Source: Acinetobacter sp. NIPH 2100
GTDB lineage: Bacteria > Pseudomonadota > Gammaproteobacteria > Pseudomonadales > Moraxellaceae
Direction: 5' to 3'
Assembly (NCBI RefSeq): GCF_000369805.1
Contig: NZ_KB850224.1
Coordinates: forward strand, 186,001-250,000
DNA length: 64,000 nt
The notes below the pieces were generated by a model. The model saw nothing but the letters and a program-made list of their open reading frames with translations. It searched no databases and was not told the DNA's origin. Within the stretch, counting starts at the first letter, position 1. Each line of letters begins with the position of its first letter. The translations under genes were made by a program, and so were the position numbers. Below, in pieces: positions 38,739-52,389 of this stretch.

Positions 38739-39947
38739 ATGGCAAATCAAGGAAAGCGTGTCTCTTTTAACTGGCAAGATCCATTTTTACTCGAACAGCA
38801 ACTCAGCTCAGAAGAACGCATGATTCGTGATAGTGCTCAGGCCTATTGTCAAGACAAACTCATGCCACGCGTATTGGAACAGTTTCGTCATGAAAAAACA
38901 GATCCACATATTTTTCGGGAAATGGGTGAGCTAGGTCTATTAGGCCCAACTATTTCAGAACAATATGGCGGTGCAGGACTGAACTATGTCAGTTATGGTC
39001 TGATTGCACGTGAGATTGAACGTGTGGACTCGGGCTATCGCTCTATGGCCAGTGTGCAAAGTTCGCTGGTGATGGTGCCGATTGCTGAATTTGGCACCGA
39101 AGCTCAGAAACAGAAATATCTGCCTAAGCTGGCGACTGGTGAATACATTGGCTGTTTTGGATTGACTGAGCCCGACCACGGTTCTGATCCAGGCAGCATG
39201 CTGTGTCGTGCCAAAAAAGTTGCAGGCGGTTATCGTCTCAGTGGCAGTAAAATGTGGATTACCAACAGTCCAATCGCAGATGTATTTGTGGTTTGGGCCA
39301 AAGAAGTCTCTGAAGCAGGCAATGTCGGAGAGATTCGCGGCTTCATTCTTGAAAAAGGTTGGGAAGGGCTGTCTGCACCTGCTATTCATGGCAAGGTCGG
39401 ACTCCGTGCATCGATTACGGGTGAAATCGTGATGGATCAGGTCTTTGTTCCAGAAGAAAATGCATTTCCTGAGGTACGCGGTTTGAAAGGGCCGTTTACC
39501 TGTCTGAACAGTGCTCGTTATGGTATCGCATGGGGTGCAATGGGTGCTGCGGAATTCTGTTGGCATACTGCACATCAATACACCATGGATCGCAAACAGT
39601 TCGGTCGTCCGTTGGCAGCCAATCAGCTGATTCAGAAAAAGCTGGCGGATATGCAAACTGAAATTGCTCTGGGTCTACAAGTCGCCTTACGTTTTGGCCA
39701 AATGAAAGATGCAGGCATTGCTTCAGTCGAAGGTACGTCGCTGATCAAACGCAATAACTGTGGCAAAGCACTCGAGATTGCACGACTGGCGCGTGACATG
39801 ATGGGCGGTAATGGCATCAGTGATGAATTTGGCGTGGCTCGTCATCTAGTCAATCTGGAAGTGGTGAATACCTATGAAGGTACCCATGATGTGCATGCCT
39901 TGATTCTCGGGCGTGCGCAAACAGGAATTGCTGCATTTTCTAACTAA
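38739..39947 (+). CDS. gcdH: Glutaryl-CoA dehydrogenase
   Basis: FAD-dependent acyl-CoA dehydrogenase that oxidises and decarboxylates glutaryl-CoA to crotonyl-CoA in lysine/glutarate degradation. The segment [13 protein letters not shown], which holds the Arg that contacts the substrate gamma-carboxylate, marks it as GCDH rather than a general acyl-CoA dehydrogenase. [17 protein letters not shown] is the FAD site, and the catalytic Glu is in [16 protein letters not shown] (about residue 380). Length is 402 residues. It begins the gcdH-transporter-CoA-transferase cluster. Confidence 0.95.
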   Translation: MANQGKRVSFNWQDPFLLEQQLSSEERMIRDSAQAYCQDKLMPRVLEQFRHEKTDPHIFREMGELGLLGPTISEQYGGAGLNYVSYGLIAREIERVDSGYRSMASVQSSLVMVPIAEFGTEAQKQKYLPKLATGEYIGCFGLTEPDHGSDPGSMLCRAKKVAGGYRLSGSKMWITNSPIADVFVVWAKEVSEAGNVGEIRGFILEKGWEGLSAPAIHGKVGLRASITGEIVMDQVFVPEENAFPEVRGLKGPFTCLNSARYGIAWGAMGAAEFCWHTAHQYTMDRKQFGRPLAANQLIQKKLADMQTEIALGLQVALRFGQMKDAGIASVEGTSLIKRNNCGKALEIARLARDMMGGNGISDEFGVARHLVNLEVVNTYEGTHDVHALILGRAQTGIAAFSN

Positions 39948-40174
39948 AAATTCATGACTCGTTGAACACAAAGATACGCTTTCGGCGTGTCTTTAGGCAA
40001 ATTCATGCCTAAAAAATATAGACCTATACCAATTAAAATCGTCAAGGATTCATCAAGCGTATTTTAGGTGGAAAATGACACTTTGCTGAAAACAATAAAT
40101 AGAACGAGAGCAAAGTACTCATCACCAGAATAATTGATGAAAGACCAGACCCATTTGAGAAAATGAGGTGTCAA

Positions 40175-41491
40175 ATGAACAATGATGTTCAAACGGTAAC
40201 AAGCTCAGCTATGAGCAAATGGCCTTCCAATTTGGGAACCCATGAGCGAATTACGCCACACACATGGAAATTTGCATTGCTATTTGCTTATTTCGCCATG
40301 GTGGTGGATGGCGTTGATATTATGTTGCTGTCATACAGTCTCACTAGTTTAAAGGCAGAATTTGGATTATCGACCTTTCAGGCGGGTGCGCTTGGCAGTG
40401 CATCTTTGGCTGGGATGGGAATTGGCGGCATATTGGGTGGGTGGGCCTGTGATAAATTTGGACGAGTGAGAACCATTGCCCATTCGGTGACTTTCTTTTC
40501 GGTGGCAACCTGTTTATTGGGTTTTACCCACAGCTTTGAACAATTTATGTCGTTACGTTTTATTGGGGCTTTAGGGATTGGTGCCCTTTATATGGCCTGC
40601 AATACCTTAATGGCGGAATATGTCCCGACCTCCTATCGCACCACAGTACTGGGGACCTTACAAACAGGCCAAACGGTGGGCTATATTGTTGCAACATTAT
40701 TGGCAGGTGCCATTATTCCAGAACATGGCTGGCGTATTTTATTCTTCATTACGGTGATTCCAGCCGTAATTAATATTATTTTACAGCGTTTTGTGCCTGA
40801 GCCTAAATCTTGGCAGCTCTCAAAAATGAAGACCCTGTCTGCTCAGACGCAGGAGGTCGTTACGACGCAGGAACAACCGAAAAGCCAAAGTATTTATAAA
40901 CAGATTTTTGCCAATCTAAAACATCGGAAAATGTTCCTGCTCTGGATGAGTACAGCCTTCTTTTTACAGTTTGGTTATTACGGTATTAACAACTGGATGC
41001 CGAGTTATCTGGAGACTGAAGTGAATATGAACTTTAAGTCACTCACCAGTTATATGGTCGGCTCTTATACTGCGATGATTTTAGGCAAAATTCTGGCGGG
41101 TTATTTGGCAGATAAATTCAATCGCCGCGCCATTTTTGTGTTTGGGACCTTGGCCAGTGCGATCTTCTTGCCGATCATTATTTTCTTTAATACGCCTGAC
41201 AATATTCTGTATTTATTAATTACTTTTGGATTTCTTTATGGGATTCCATATGGGGTCAATGCGACCTATATGGCGGAATCTTTTTCAACGGATGTACGTG
41301 GCACTGCGATTGGTGGGGCCTATAACATTGGTCGAGTGGGCGCAGCAATCGCACCCGCAACCATTGGTTTTTTAGCCTCTGGTGGAACATTTACGATGGC
41401 ATTTATTATCATGGGGGCCGCCTATTTTATTGCAGGGGTGCTACCAGGGTTATTCATTCGAGATCGCCAATACGATCCACAAAAAGCATAA
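40175..41491 (+). CDS. MFS transporter, aromatic acid:H+ symporter type
   Basis: Inner-membrane transporter with 12 helices. The first helix has FAMVVDGVDIMLLSYSL (D-G-x-D as in PcaK/BenK of the AAHS family), and the loop GGWACDKFGRVRT is the MFS A motif. It lies between glutaryl-CoA dehydrogenase and the CoA-transferase, so its substrate may be glutarate or a related dicarboxylate. The ATG at 40175 with GAGGTGTCAA upstream is preferred to 40163. Length is 438 residues. A 227-base gap with hairpins separates it from gcdH, so it may also have its own promoter. Confidence 0.88.
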   Translation: MNNDVQTVTSSAMSKWPSNLGTHERITPHTWKFALLFAYFAMVVDGVDIMLLSYSLTSLKAEFGLSTFQAGALGSASLAGMGIGGILGGWACDKFGRVRTIAHSVTFFSVATCLLGFTHSFEQFMSLRFIGALGIGALYMACNTLMAEYVPTSYRTTVLGTLQTGQTVGYIVATLLAGAIIPEHGWRILFFITVIPAVINIILQRFVPEPKSWQLSKMKTLSAQTQEVVTTQEQPKSQSIYKQIFANLKHRKMFLLWMSTAFFLQFGYYGINNWMPSYLETEVNMNFKSLTSYMVGSYTAMILGKILAGYLADKFNRRAIFVFGTLASAIFLPIIIFFNTPDNILYLLITFGFLYGIPYGVNATYMAESFSTDVRGTAIGGAYNIGRVGAAIAPATIGFLASGGTFTMAFIIMGAAYFIAGVLPGLFIRDRQYDPQKA

Positions 41492-41506
41492 TCAGGAGGG
41501 AATATT

Positions 41507-42730
41507 ATGGGTGCATTAACTGGTTTGCGTGTACTGGATCTCAGTCGGGTTTTGGCAGGGCCATGGTGCAGTCAGATTTTGGCGGATTTAGGTGCTGAAG
41601 TGATCAAGATTGAACGTCCTAAAACAGGCGATGATACCCGTATGTGGGGGCCACCGTGGATGAAGGATGATGCAGGTCAATCCACACGCGAGGCGGGATA
41701 TTATCAATCTGCCAATCGGAATAAATACTCGGTCGCCATTGATATTGCATCAAAAGAAGGTCAAGCCTTGGTTCGCGAAATGGTCAAGGACAGTGATGTC
41801 CTGATTGAAAATTATAAAGTCGGTTCATTACGCAGATACGGGTTGGACTATGCCAGTTTGAGTGAAATCAATCCACGACTGGTCTATTGCTCTATTACGG
41901 GCTTTGGACAAACAGGACCTCGTGCATCTGAGCCAGGCTATGATTTTGTCATTCAAGGAATGGCAGGATTGATGAGTATTACGGGTGAAAAAGATGATCT
42001 GCCAGGTGGCGGTCCACAAAAAGTCGGGGTAGCCGTTGCCGATTTACAAACAGGTTTATATGCCACCGTGGCGATTCAAGCCGCACTTTGGTCTCGGCAG
42101 ACGACGGGAAAAGGGCAGCATATTGATTTGTCCTTGCTCGACGTACAGGTCGCAGGCTTGGCCAACCATGGGATGAACTATCTAATCACAGGTCAGGCAC
42201 CAAAACGTTGGGGAAATGCACACGCTAATATTGTCCCTTATCAAACGTTTAAGGCAAAAGATAAAGATTTTATTATTGCATGCGGCAATGATGCTCAGTT
42301 TAAAGCGTTGTGTCAGGCCATCGGTCGTGCTGAATGGGCAGAGCAACCTAAGTTTAGATTTAATCAGGATCGGATTGCGCATCGTGGGGAATTAACCAGT
42401 TTAATGGATCAGCATTTTCTCACGCAATCTGCACACCATTGGGTAGAGCGGATTCATGCGGTTAAAGTGCCTGTAGGCATGATCAATAATGTGGATGAGG
42501 CCTTGCAAGAACCGCAAGTACAAGCGCGGGAAATGGTGGTTTCTATTCCACATCCACAATATCGCCAGTTTAAAATGATTGCGTCGCCGCTGAAATTGTC
42601 TGCAACACCTGTGGAATATCGTCTTGCGCCACCACGCTTGGGTGAACATACCCAAACGGTTTTGGCAAAGTATTGTTCAACAGAGGTTTTGGCGGAGTTA
42701 GCCGAACAAGGGGTGATTGGGCCTTTATAA
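41507..42730 (+). CDS. Family III CoA-transferase, likely glutarate CoA-transferase
   Basis: CaiB/BaiF-type (family III) CoA-transferase of 407 residues. The N-terminal LTGLRVLDLSRVLAGPWCSQILADLGAEVIKIE is the family signature. The catalytic Asp is in GVAVADLQTGLYA (about residue 179), where a mixed anhydride and a beta-aspartyl-CoA thioester form. In the glutarate pathway (GcdG in Pseudomonas) it makes glutaryl-CoA using succinyl-CoA. The neighbouring glutaryl-CoA dehydrogenase supports this role. It follows the MFS gene by 15 bases with a strong AGGAGGG site. Confidence 0.88.
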   Translation: MGALTGLRVLDLSRVLAGPWCSQILADLGAEVIKIERPKTGDDTRMWGPPWMKDDAGQSTREAGYYQSANRNKYSVAIDIASKEGQALVREMVKDSDVLIENYKVGSLRRYGLDYASLSEINPRLVYCSITGFGQTGPRASEPGYDFVIQGMAGLMSITGEKDDLPGGGPQKVGVAVADLQTGLYATVAIQAALWSRQTTGKGQHIDLSLLDVQVAGLANHGMNYLITGQAPKRWGNAHANIVPYQTFKAKDKDFIIACGNDAQFKALCQAIGRAEWAEQPKFRFNQDRIAHRGELTSLMDQHFLTQSAHHWVERIHAVKVPVGMINNVDEALQEPQVQAREMVVSIPHPQYRQFKMIASPLKLSATPVEYRLAPPRLGEHTQTVLAKYCSTEVLAELAEQGVIGPL

Positions 42731-42950
42731 AGTACACCCGATTCTCAATTGAGGATCGGCTTTTAAAAAATTATAGAAGGTTGCGAGCTATCTTCTCATT
42801 CTGTTACAGCATTACAACTGCTTTATTTTTCACATTTTTTATAATTAGTATCGAGTTTTACATGCTTTAAGCTCGCTTTTATTCACATTGTGAATGTCTT
42901 CTTTGGCCGTTATGGCCTATCCATGATCATTAGAATAACGTGAGGGAATT

Positions 42951-44927
42951 ATGCCTTCCAAGCCATCTTCGCATTTTGCGAATGTGAATCCAAACGTGTT
43001 TTTAAGCACGGTGATTATCATTGCGATTTTTCTCGCAATCGTCATTATCGCACCCAGTTCATTTGAACTGCTTACGCAGCAGTTAAAACAATGGATCACT
43101 GATTCATTTAGCTGGTTTTACGTTCTATCAGTCGCGGTCTTTCTGATCATACTGATTTACATTGCCTGCTCCGCCAGTGGAAAAATCAAGTTAGGTCCTG
43201 ATCATAGTCAGCCTGAATACAGTAATGGCTCGTGGTTTGCCATGCTGTTTACAGCTGGGATGGGGATCGGTCTGATGTTCTTTGGTGTGGCTGAACCTGT
43301 TATGCATTATGTCAGCCCGCCCAGTGGTGATCCTGAAAGTGTAGAGTCGGCGCAGCAAGCATTGCGCATTACCTTTTTCCACTGGGGCTTACATGCCTGG
43401 GCCATTTACGCGCTCGTTGGTCTATCCTTGGCTTATTTTGCCTATCGTCATAATCTACCTTTAAAAACCCGCTCTGCTTTATATCCCATTATTGGCAAGA
43501 AAATTTATGGCCCATGGGGCGATAGTATTGATACTTTTGCCACTATTGGTACGGTTTTTGGTGTTGCAACTTCCCTTGGTTTCGGGGTAACCCAGATCAA
43601 CTCAGGGCTACACTATCTCTTTGGGATCGAGCAAAGTAGCAATGTTCAGGTCATTCTAATTATCTTTGTCAGTACCTTGGCATCTTTATCTGTGTTCTTG
43701 GGACTAGATAAAGGGGTGAAGCGTCTTTCTGAACTGAATCTGATCTTGGCTTTGGTGTTATTGGCATTTGTGTTTATTGCAGGTCCGAGTATTTACTTGC
43801 TGCAAACGACCATTCAAAACACGGGTTCTTACATTTCTAACCTGTTTAGCATGACGTTTAACTTATATGCCTATCAACCAAATGGTTGGATCGGTGGTTG
43901 GACCATTCTCTATTGGGCATGGTGGATTTCATGGTCACCATTTGTGGGGATGTTTATTGCACGAGTTTCGCGTGGTCGAACGATCCGTGAATTTATCGTC
44001 GGTGTATTACTGATCCCAACGGGTTTTACCATCATCTGGATGGGTTTTTTAGGTAATGCTGCGTTATTTAGCATTATGCAAGAACATAATGTCACTCTGA
44101 TTCAGGCTGTACAAAGCGATTCATCGGTTGCCTTATTCGAATTCCTGAATCATTTACCGTTTTCAGGTGTCATGAGTTTACTTGCGACTGTATTGGTGAT
44201 GTTGTTCTTCGTCACATCGGCAGATTCAGGTGCACTGGTTACAGATTATCTGACTGCGAAATCTGAAAATTCACCGACATGGCAAAGACTGTTCTGGACA
44301 GTATTGATGGCCGCGTTGGCGATTATTCTGCTGTTAGTGGGTGGTCTGGCTGCTTTGCAAGCCTCAATCATTATGAGTGCTCTGCCTTTTACCTTGGTGA
44401 TGTTGTTGATGAGTTGGGGTTTATTGAAAGCCTTGAAACTTGATGTAACCAAGATGAATGCCATTCAGGAGGCACGAATTACACCGAGGGCCATCCATAA
44501 TCCACGGAGTTGGCAACAACGTTTAGGTTTGATCATGCATTATCCGCATACTGAGGATGAAGTGCAGCAGTATATTAATACTGAGGTACGTAAAGCATTT
44601 GAAAGTATTCAGCGTGAATTTAAACGCCGTCATCTAGAAGTAGATATCCGTGAGATTGAACATGGTTTACAACTGCATGTGGATCATCATCATGAGATTA
44701 ACTTTACCTATAAAGTGATTTCACACGCGACTGTTCCGCCAAGCTTTATGTTGGGGCGTGCAGATGAAGATGAAGCCAATTATTTCCAAGCAGAAGTTTT
44801 CTTAAGAGAAGGCGGTCAAAACTATGATGTGATGGATTGGACCCAAGAAGATTTAATCCAAGACATTATTGACCAGTATGAGCGCCATCTTTACTTCTTG
44901 AATATTGTTCGAGGTACAACGTCTTAA
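42951..44927 (+). CDS. BCCT-family transporter (BetT-like)
   Basis: Betaine/choline/carnitine transporter of 658 residues with 12 membrane helices and a long C-terminal cytoplasmic region (about 510-658). BCCT hallmarks are visible: GPDHSQPEYSNGSWFAMLFTAGMGIGLMFFGVAEP (helix 3, with the G-M-G-I-G-L sodium/substrate motif), the helix HWGLHAWAIYALVGL, and WTILYWAWWISWSPFVGMFIARVSRGRTIREF. The extended C-terminus suggests BetT-type choline uptake, often osmoregulated. No betIBA genes are present here. Monocistronic with GTGAGGGAATT before the ATG. Confidence 0.92.
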   Translation: MPSKPSSHFANVNPNVFLSTVIIIAIFLAIVIIAPSSFELLTQQLKQWITDSFSWFYVLSVAVFLIILIYIACSASGKIKLGPDHSQPEYSNGSWFAMLFTAGMGIGLMFFGVAEPVMHYVSPPSGDPESVESAQQALRITFFHWGLHAWAIYALVGLSLAYFAYRHNLPLKTRSALYPIIGKKIYGPWGDSIDTFATIGTVFGVATSLGFGVTQINSGLHYLFGIEQSSNVQVILIIFVSTLASLSVFLGLDKGVKRLSELNLILALVLLAFVFIAGPSIYLLQTTIQNTGSYISNLFSMTFNLYAYQPNGWIGGWTILYWAWWISWSPFVGMFIARVSRGRTIREFIVGVLLIPTGFTIIWMGFLGNAALFSIMQEHNVTLIQAVQSDSSVALFEFLNHLPFSGVMSLLATVLVMLFFVTSADSGALVTDYLTAKSENSPTWQRLFWTVLMAALAIILLLVGGLAALQASIIMSALPFTLVMLLMSWGLLKALKLDVTKMNAIQEARITPRAIHNPRSWQQRLGLIMHYPHTEDEVQQYINTEVRKAFESIQREFKRRHLEVDIREIEHGLQLHVDHHHEINFTYKVISHATVPPSFMLGRADEDEANYFQAEVFLREGGQNYDVMDWTQEDLIQDIIDQYERHLYFLNIVRGTTS

Positions 44928-44950
44928 CTGGGGGAGTGTACTTAGCCAAG

Positions 44951-44992
44951 AAAACAACGGCTTTGATTTGATCAAAGCCGTTGTTTTCTTTT
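44951..44992 (+). terminator. Terminator of the BCCT gene
   Basis: A perfect 17-bp stem (44951-44967 with 44971-44987), TTG loop, and T-rich 3' side. The symmetrical A/T ends suggest it works in both directions. Confidence 0.9.
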
Positions 44993-45270
44993 ATACGATT
45001 AAGTTTTGGGTATCAGAGGATGATAAATAGGATTCTTGAATTGCTTTATGGATGGAGAAGTGGTGAAAAATATCAAAAAGAATCTGTTTTTTGTTTGGAA
45101 TTGCAGCGGAATACATAAAAAACCAATAAATAACAGTATCTTAGCCCTATGATTGAGTGTTTAAATTCTCTTTTAAGATAATTAATAAATTTTAAATTAT
45201 ATAAATCAGTAGATTAGATGAGTTAAAGTTTAAAAATAAAACAACCGAATTATTAAATTTTTAAAAGTGC

Positions 45271-45298
45271 TTGCACCTAGACTGAAATGCTGTAGAAT
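45271..45298 (+). promoter_or_regulatory. rRNA operon promoter P1
   Basis: TTGCAC (45271-45276), 16-base spacer, TAGAAT (45293-45298), preceded by an A/T-rich stretch that may be an UP element. It is 342 bases before the 16S start. Confidence 0.65.
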
Positions 45299-45409
45299 GC
45301 ACATCCATCGGCGGTGATGCAGATAAAAACTTGTTGAGAAACAAGGATTTGGCTTAAGGGTTAAATTTTTGGGTTTGAGAATAAGTTTTGAAAATATCTA
45401 AATTACCTG

Positions 45410-45437
45410 TTGACTTTAAAGAAATTTAGAGTAATAT
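45410..45437 (+). promoter_or_regulatory. rRNA operon promoter P2
   Basis: TTGACT (45410-45415), 16-base spacer, TAATAT (45432-45437). Tandem with P1, as in many proteobacterial rrn operons. Confidence 0.65.
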
Positions 45438-45639
45438 AGCCGACCTAGCTTGATGATGACGAATCATCGAGAAGATCATTAAGAGAATAGAAGAACAACT
45501 TGTGTGGATTTTTACTGGTTGATCAATCGAAAATATTTCATTGATTGAATGGTAGAAATTTCTCGAAGTTTATTTGAGCGAATTTTTAGTCAGAAAATTG
45601 ATGAGCCAAGATTTGTAGCCATAAGCTACTAATGATTTT

Positions 45640-47177
<1,538 letters not shown>

Positions 47178-47236
47178 ACGAAAGATTGGTGACCGGTAAG
47201 AATCCACAACAAGTTGTTCTTCGAAGATGTATCTGA

Positions 47237-47313
<77 letters not shown>

Positions 47314-47368
47314 AATCTGATTGCAGTAGCTTAGATTGAAAGATATATCGTTCATTAAATGATAAGCT

Positions 47369-47444
47369 GGGGACTTAGCTTAGTTGGTAGAGCGCCTGCT
47401 TTGCACGCAGGAGGTCAGGAGTTCGACTCTCCTAGTCTCCACCA
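47369..47444 (+). tRNA. tRNA-Ala (TGC)
   Basis: 76 nt including encoded CCA. Acceptor GGGGACT / AGTCTCC with one G-U pair, anticodon loop TTTGCAC (anticodon TGC). It follows tRNA-Ile by 55 bases, the usual order in the spacer. Confidence 0.98.
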
Positions 47445-47834
47445 CACATTACGAAGTAATGTAAGAAACTAAAGTTAAATTCCAAAGATAGCTTATAGAA
47501 TTTAGTAAACAAGAAGATCGCATGGTCTTGGTTTATTAAGTTCTGTGATTTATCACAGTTTACTACGCACCGACGAGGTGGTAGTTAATCATTAACAGAT
47601 TAGAAAATTGAGTCTGAAATAAATTGTTCAAACTCGATTAGATATAAGCTTAACAAGTAATTGTTAAGAACATATTTAATCTGAGAACTAGCAAATTAAC
47701 TGAATCAAGCGTTTTGGTATATGAATTAGATTGAAGCTGTACGGTGATTAAATTCACAGGACAACAGATAGTAGCAATTAAGTTTGCAACGATAACACTC
47801 ACTTGTATGTGTTAACGACTGTTTGGGGTTGTAT
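47445..47834 (+). other. tRNA-Ala to 23S spacer, 390 bases
   Basis: Non-coding internal transcribed spacer. A short hairpin CTGTGATTTATCACAG is visible at about 47545-47560. At its end, TTGTATAGTCAAG (47829-47841) pairs with the sequence after 23S to form the processing stem. No gene. Confidence 0.8.
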
Positions 47835-50727
<2,893 letters not shown>

Positions 50728-50931
50728 ACAACACCCAAGCAGTTGTATGTAAAGCTGATAATCGATTCATAAAAGATCAGTTGAACCTGATCTTGAACAA
50801 AGAACTTGATTTAGTGATTGCTAAGCAATAAACTTCGACTCAATAATCTAATCCGTTAATAACTCTTTGGATCGTAAGTAAGGCATGTGGTGAATACACT
50901 ACAAATAAGACCCGAAAGCACCACAACAGTT

Positions 50932-51046
50932 TGCTGGCGACAATAGCAAGAGTGAACCACCTGATCCCTTCCCGAACTCAGAAGTGAAACCTCTTAGCGC
51001 TGATGGTAGTGTGGCACTTGCCATGTGAGAGTAAGTCATCGCCAGC
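50932..51046 (+). rRNA. rrf: 5S ribosomal RNA
   Basis: About 115 nt. The ends TGCTGGCGAC and GTCATCGCCAGC pair to form helix I, and the conserved CCGAACTCAGAAGTGAAAC loop is present. It is 204 bases downstream of 23S; no distal tRNA follows. Confidence 0.96.
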
Positions 51047-51057
51047 TTTTAAATACT

Positions 51058-51095
51058 AACACCCCCTCCGCTAACGCAGAGGGGGTGTTTTTTAT
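51058..51095 (+). terminator. rRNA operon terminator
   Basis: AACACCCCCTC / GAGGGGGTGTT stem with about a 10-base loop followed by a T-run, 12 bases after 5S. Confidence 0.93.
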
Positions 51096-51209
51096 TGCAT
51101 AGATGAAAATCAGGCGACAAATTATGTCGTTCTTCTGTTGTCGTGTTCTGTAAAATTTTTAATTAATTTGAGATATTCATATAGATACTAAGTTAAAAAG
51201 GCACTTATA

Positions 51210-51566
51210 GTGACATTAGAATTTTATGATTATCAAGGGAATCCATTTGCTTATTGTGATGATAGTGAGACTATATATACTTATAATGGAATTCCAATAG
51301 CATATTTATATGAAGATTCTATTTATAGTTTTAAGGGGGCACATTTAGGTTTTTTTGAAAATGGACAGGTGTGGGATCATTCAGGAAATGTTTTACTGTT
51401 TACTCCTGATGCTCAAGGAGGTCCTTTAAAACCAATGAAAAGGTTAAAACCTTTAAAAAGTTTAAAAACTTTGAAGCCATTAAAATCATTGAGAAGTCTC
51501 AAACCTTTGAAAGTGCTAAAAAAACTTTCTTGGTCTACTTGTCATATTGAGACTTATTTTAGGTAA
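51210..51566 (+). CDS. 4-fold beta-flower-like protein with Leu-Lys repeat tail
   Basis: Protein of 118 residues starting at GTG (51210), with AAAAAGG upstream. The first 75 residues consist of short repeats of the type YxYxGxPxAYxxxDxIYxFxG (LEFYDYQGNPFAYCDD, IYTYNGIPIAYLYED, IYSFKGAHLGFFEN, VWDHSGNVLLFTPD), then AQGGPLKPM. This matches what I know of the '4-fold beta flower' family. A tail of about 35 residues then repeats PLKxLK units (LKPLKSLKTLKPLKSLRSLK). No function is known. It is AT-richer than the flanking housekeeping genes and followed at once by an unknown gene (51577). Confidence 0.72.
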   Translation: MTLEFYDYQGNPFAYCDDSETIYTYNGIPIAYLYEDSIYSFKGAHLGFFENGQVWDHSGNVLLFTPDAQGGPLKPMKRLKPLKSLKTLKPLKSLRSLKPLKVLKKLSWSTCHIETYFR

Positions 51567-51576
51567 TTGGTATTAT

Positions 51577-52275
51577 ATGAATCACCTTGACTATACTCTT
51601 TCTCAATTAAAAAATTCGCTTTGCAAAGAAGTTGATGCTAGTAGCTTATTTACTCGTAATAAAGTTGCACATAAATGGAAAGCACCGTGGCGTGTTGTAT
51701 TATTAAGAGAAACTGTGGCTTGGCGTGTACAAGATCTTCTAGAGCAATCAAGTGTATTATTTAATCAGAAATTAATACTCGGGGCTCGTATATTGCTAAG
51801 GTCTGCATTTGAAACTTTAGCAATACTAATTTACCTAAATCAAAATATGCGTAGTGTATTAGCAGGTAAGGTAAATTTTCATGATTTTTCAGAAAAAACT
51901 AGTCAACTGTTACTTGGCTCCAGAGATAACTCTACTGATTATGCATCTATAAATATTCTTACGGTGCTAAATAAGGCTGATAAGCGATATTCTGGGCTTG
52001 AGCAGTGGTATGCAGCTCTTTCTGAGAGTGCTCATCCAAACTATGAAGGAATGCTTTCGGGATATTCAACAAATGATACTGGAAGTGTAATCACATACTT
52101 TGAAAATCGTTGGGATGATAGATATGGTAAGAATCATGTAAATACAATTCTTGCTTGTCTTAGCGTTTTTGAGCATGAATATAATTATGAATGGGTAGAT
52201 GCATTTGAAAGGTTAGAAAAGTGGATTGAAGTGAATGATGAGTATCTGGAAAATACTAAACCTAAAATGGATTAG
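51577..52275 (+). CDS. Hypothetical helical protein paired with the beta-flower gene
   Basis: Not recognised with certainty. The 232 residues are soluble and helical. The central ARILLRSAFETLAILIYLNQNM and later WYAALSESAHPNYEGMLSGYS resemble the RSxxE...SxxxH layout of DUF5677-like proteins, but I hold this loosely. The ATG at 51577 (MNHLDYTLS) is preferred to the in-frame start at 51547, which overlaps the beta-flower gene. It starts 10 bases after that gene's stop, so the two are probably one operon. AT-rich base composition suggests acquisition next to the rRNA operon. Confidence 0.68.
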   Translation: MNHLDYTLSQLKNSLCKEVDASSLFTRNKVAHKWKAPWRVVLLRETVAWRVQDLLEQSSVLFNQKLILGARILLRSAFETLAILIYLNQNMRSVLAGKVNFHDFSEKTSQLLLGSRDNSTDYASINILTVLNKADKRYSGLEQWYAALSESAHPNYEGMLSGYSTNDTGSVITYFENRWDDRYGKNHVNTILACLSVFEHEYNYEWVDAFERLEKWIEVNDEYLENTKPKMD

Positions 52276-52389
52276 TTTGAAAAATATTAAAAATCTAACT
52301 TTTCATAAATCTTAACGTTTTCTACTTTCCTCCTAAGTTCACAAGCCTATAATGATTAAGAATCATTCCAAATCTAATAAGGAAATAAC

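Larger units (their letters stand above)
44928..45639. other. 712-base gene-free region before the rRNA operon
   Basis: It holds the BCCT terminator, about 220 bases of AT-rich sequence with nothing recognisable (44995-45240), then the two rRNA promoters and about 200 bases of rRNA leader. Confidence 0.8.

Noticed and set aside
38955-39656. 233-codon frame antisense to gcdH
   Set aside because: Fully overlaps a conserved enzyme gene, has Cys/His/Phe-rich random composition and no ribosome binding site; a codon-bias shadow.
39948-40174. Hairpins between gcdH and the MFS gene as a terminator splitting the operon
   Set aside because: AAGATACGC/GCGTGTCTT and GGCA/TGCC stems are imperfect or short and lack a T-run; not strong enough to call.
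51426-51530. Repeat tract as a CRISPR or tandem DNA array
   Set aside because: The repeats are 12-18 bases, imperfect and in frame with a coding sequence; no spacers and no cas genes.
51210-52275. The AT-rich pair as a prophage or integrative element
   Set aside because: No integrase, transposase, direct repeats or tRNA attachment site nearby; only base composition points to transfer.
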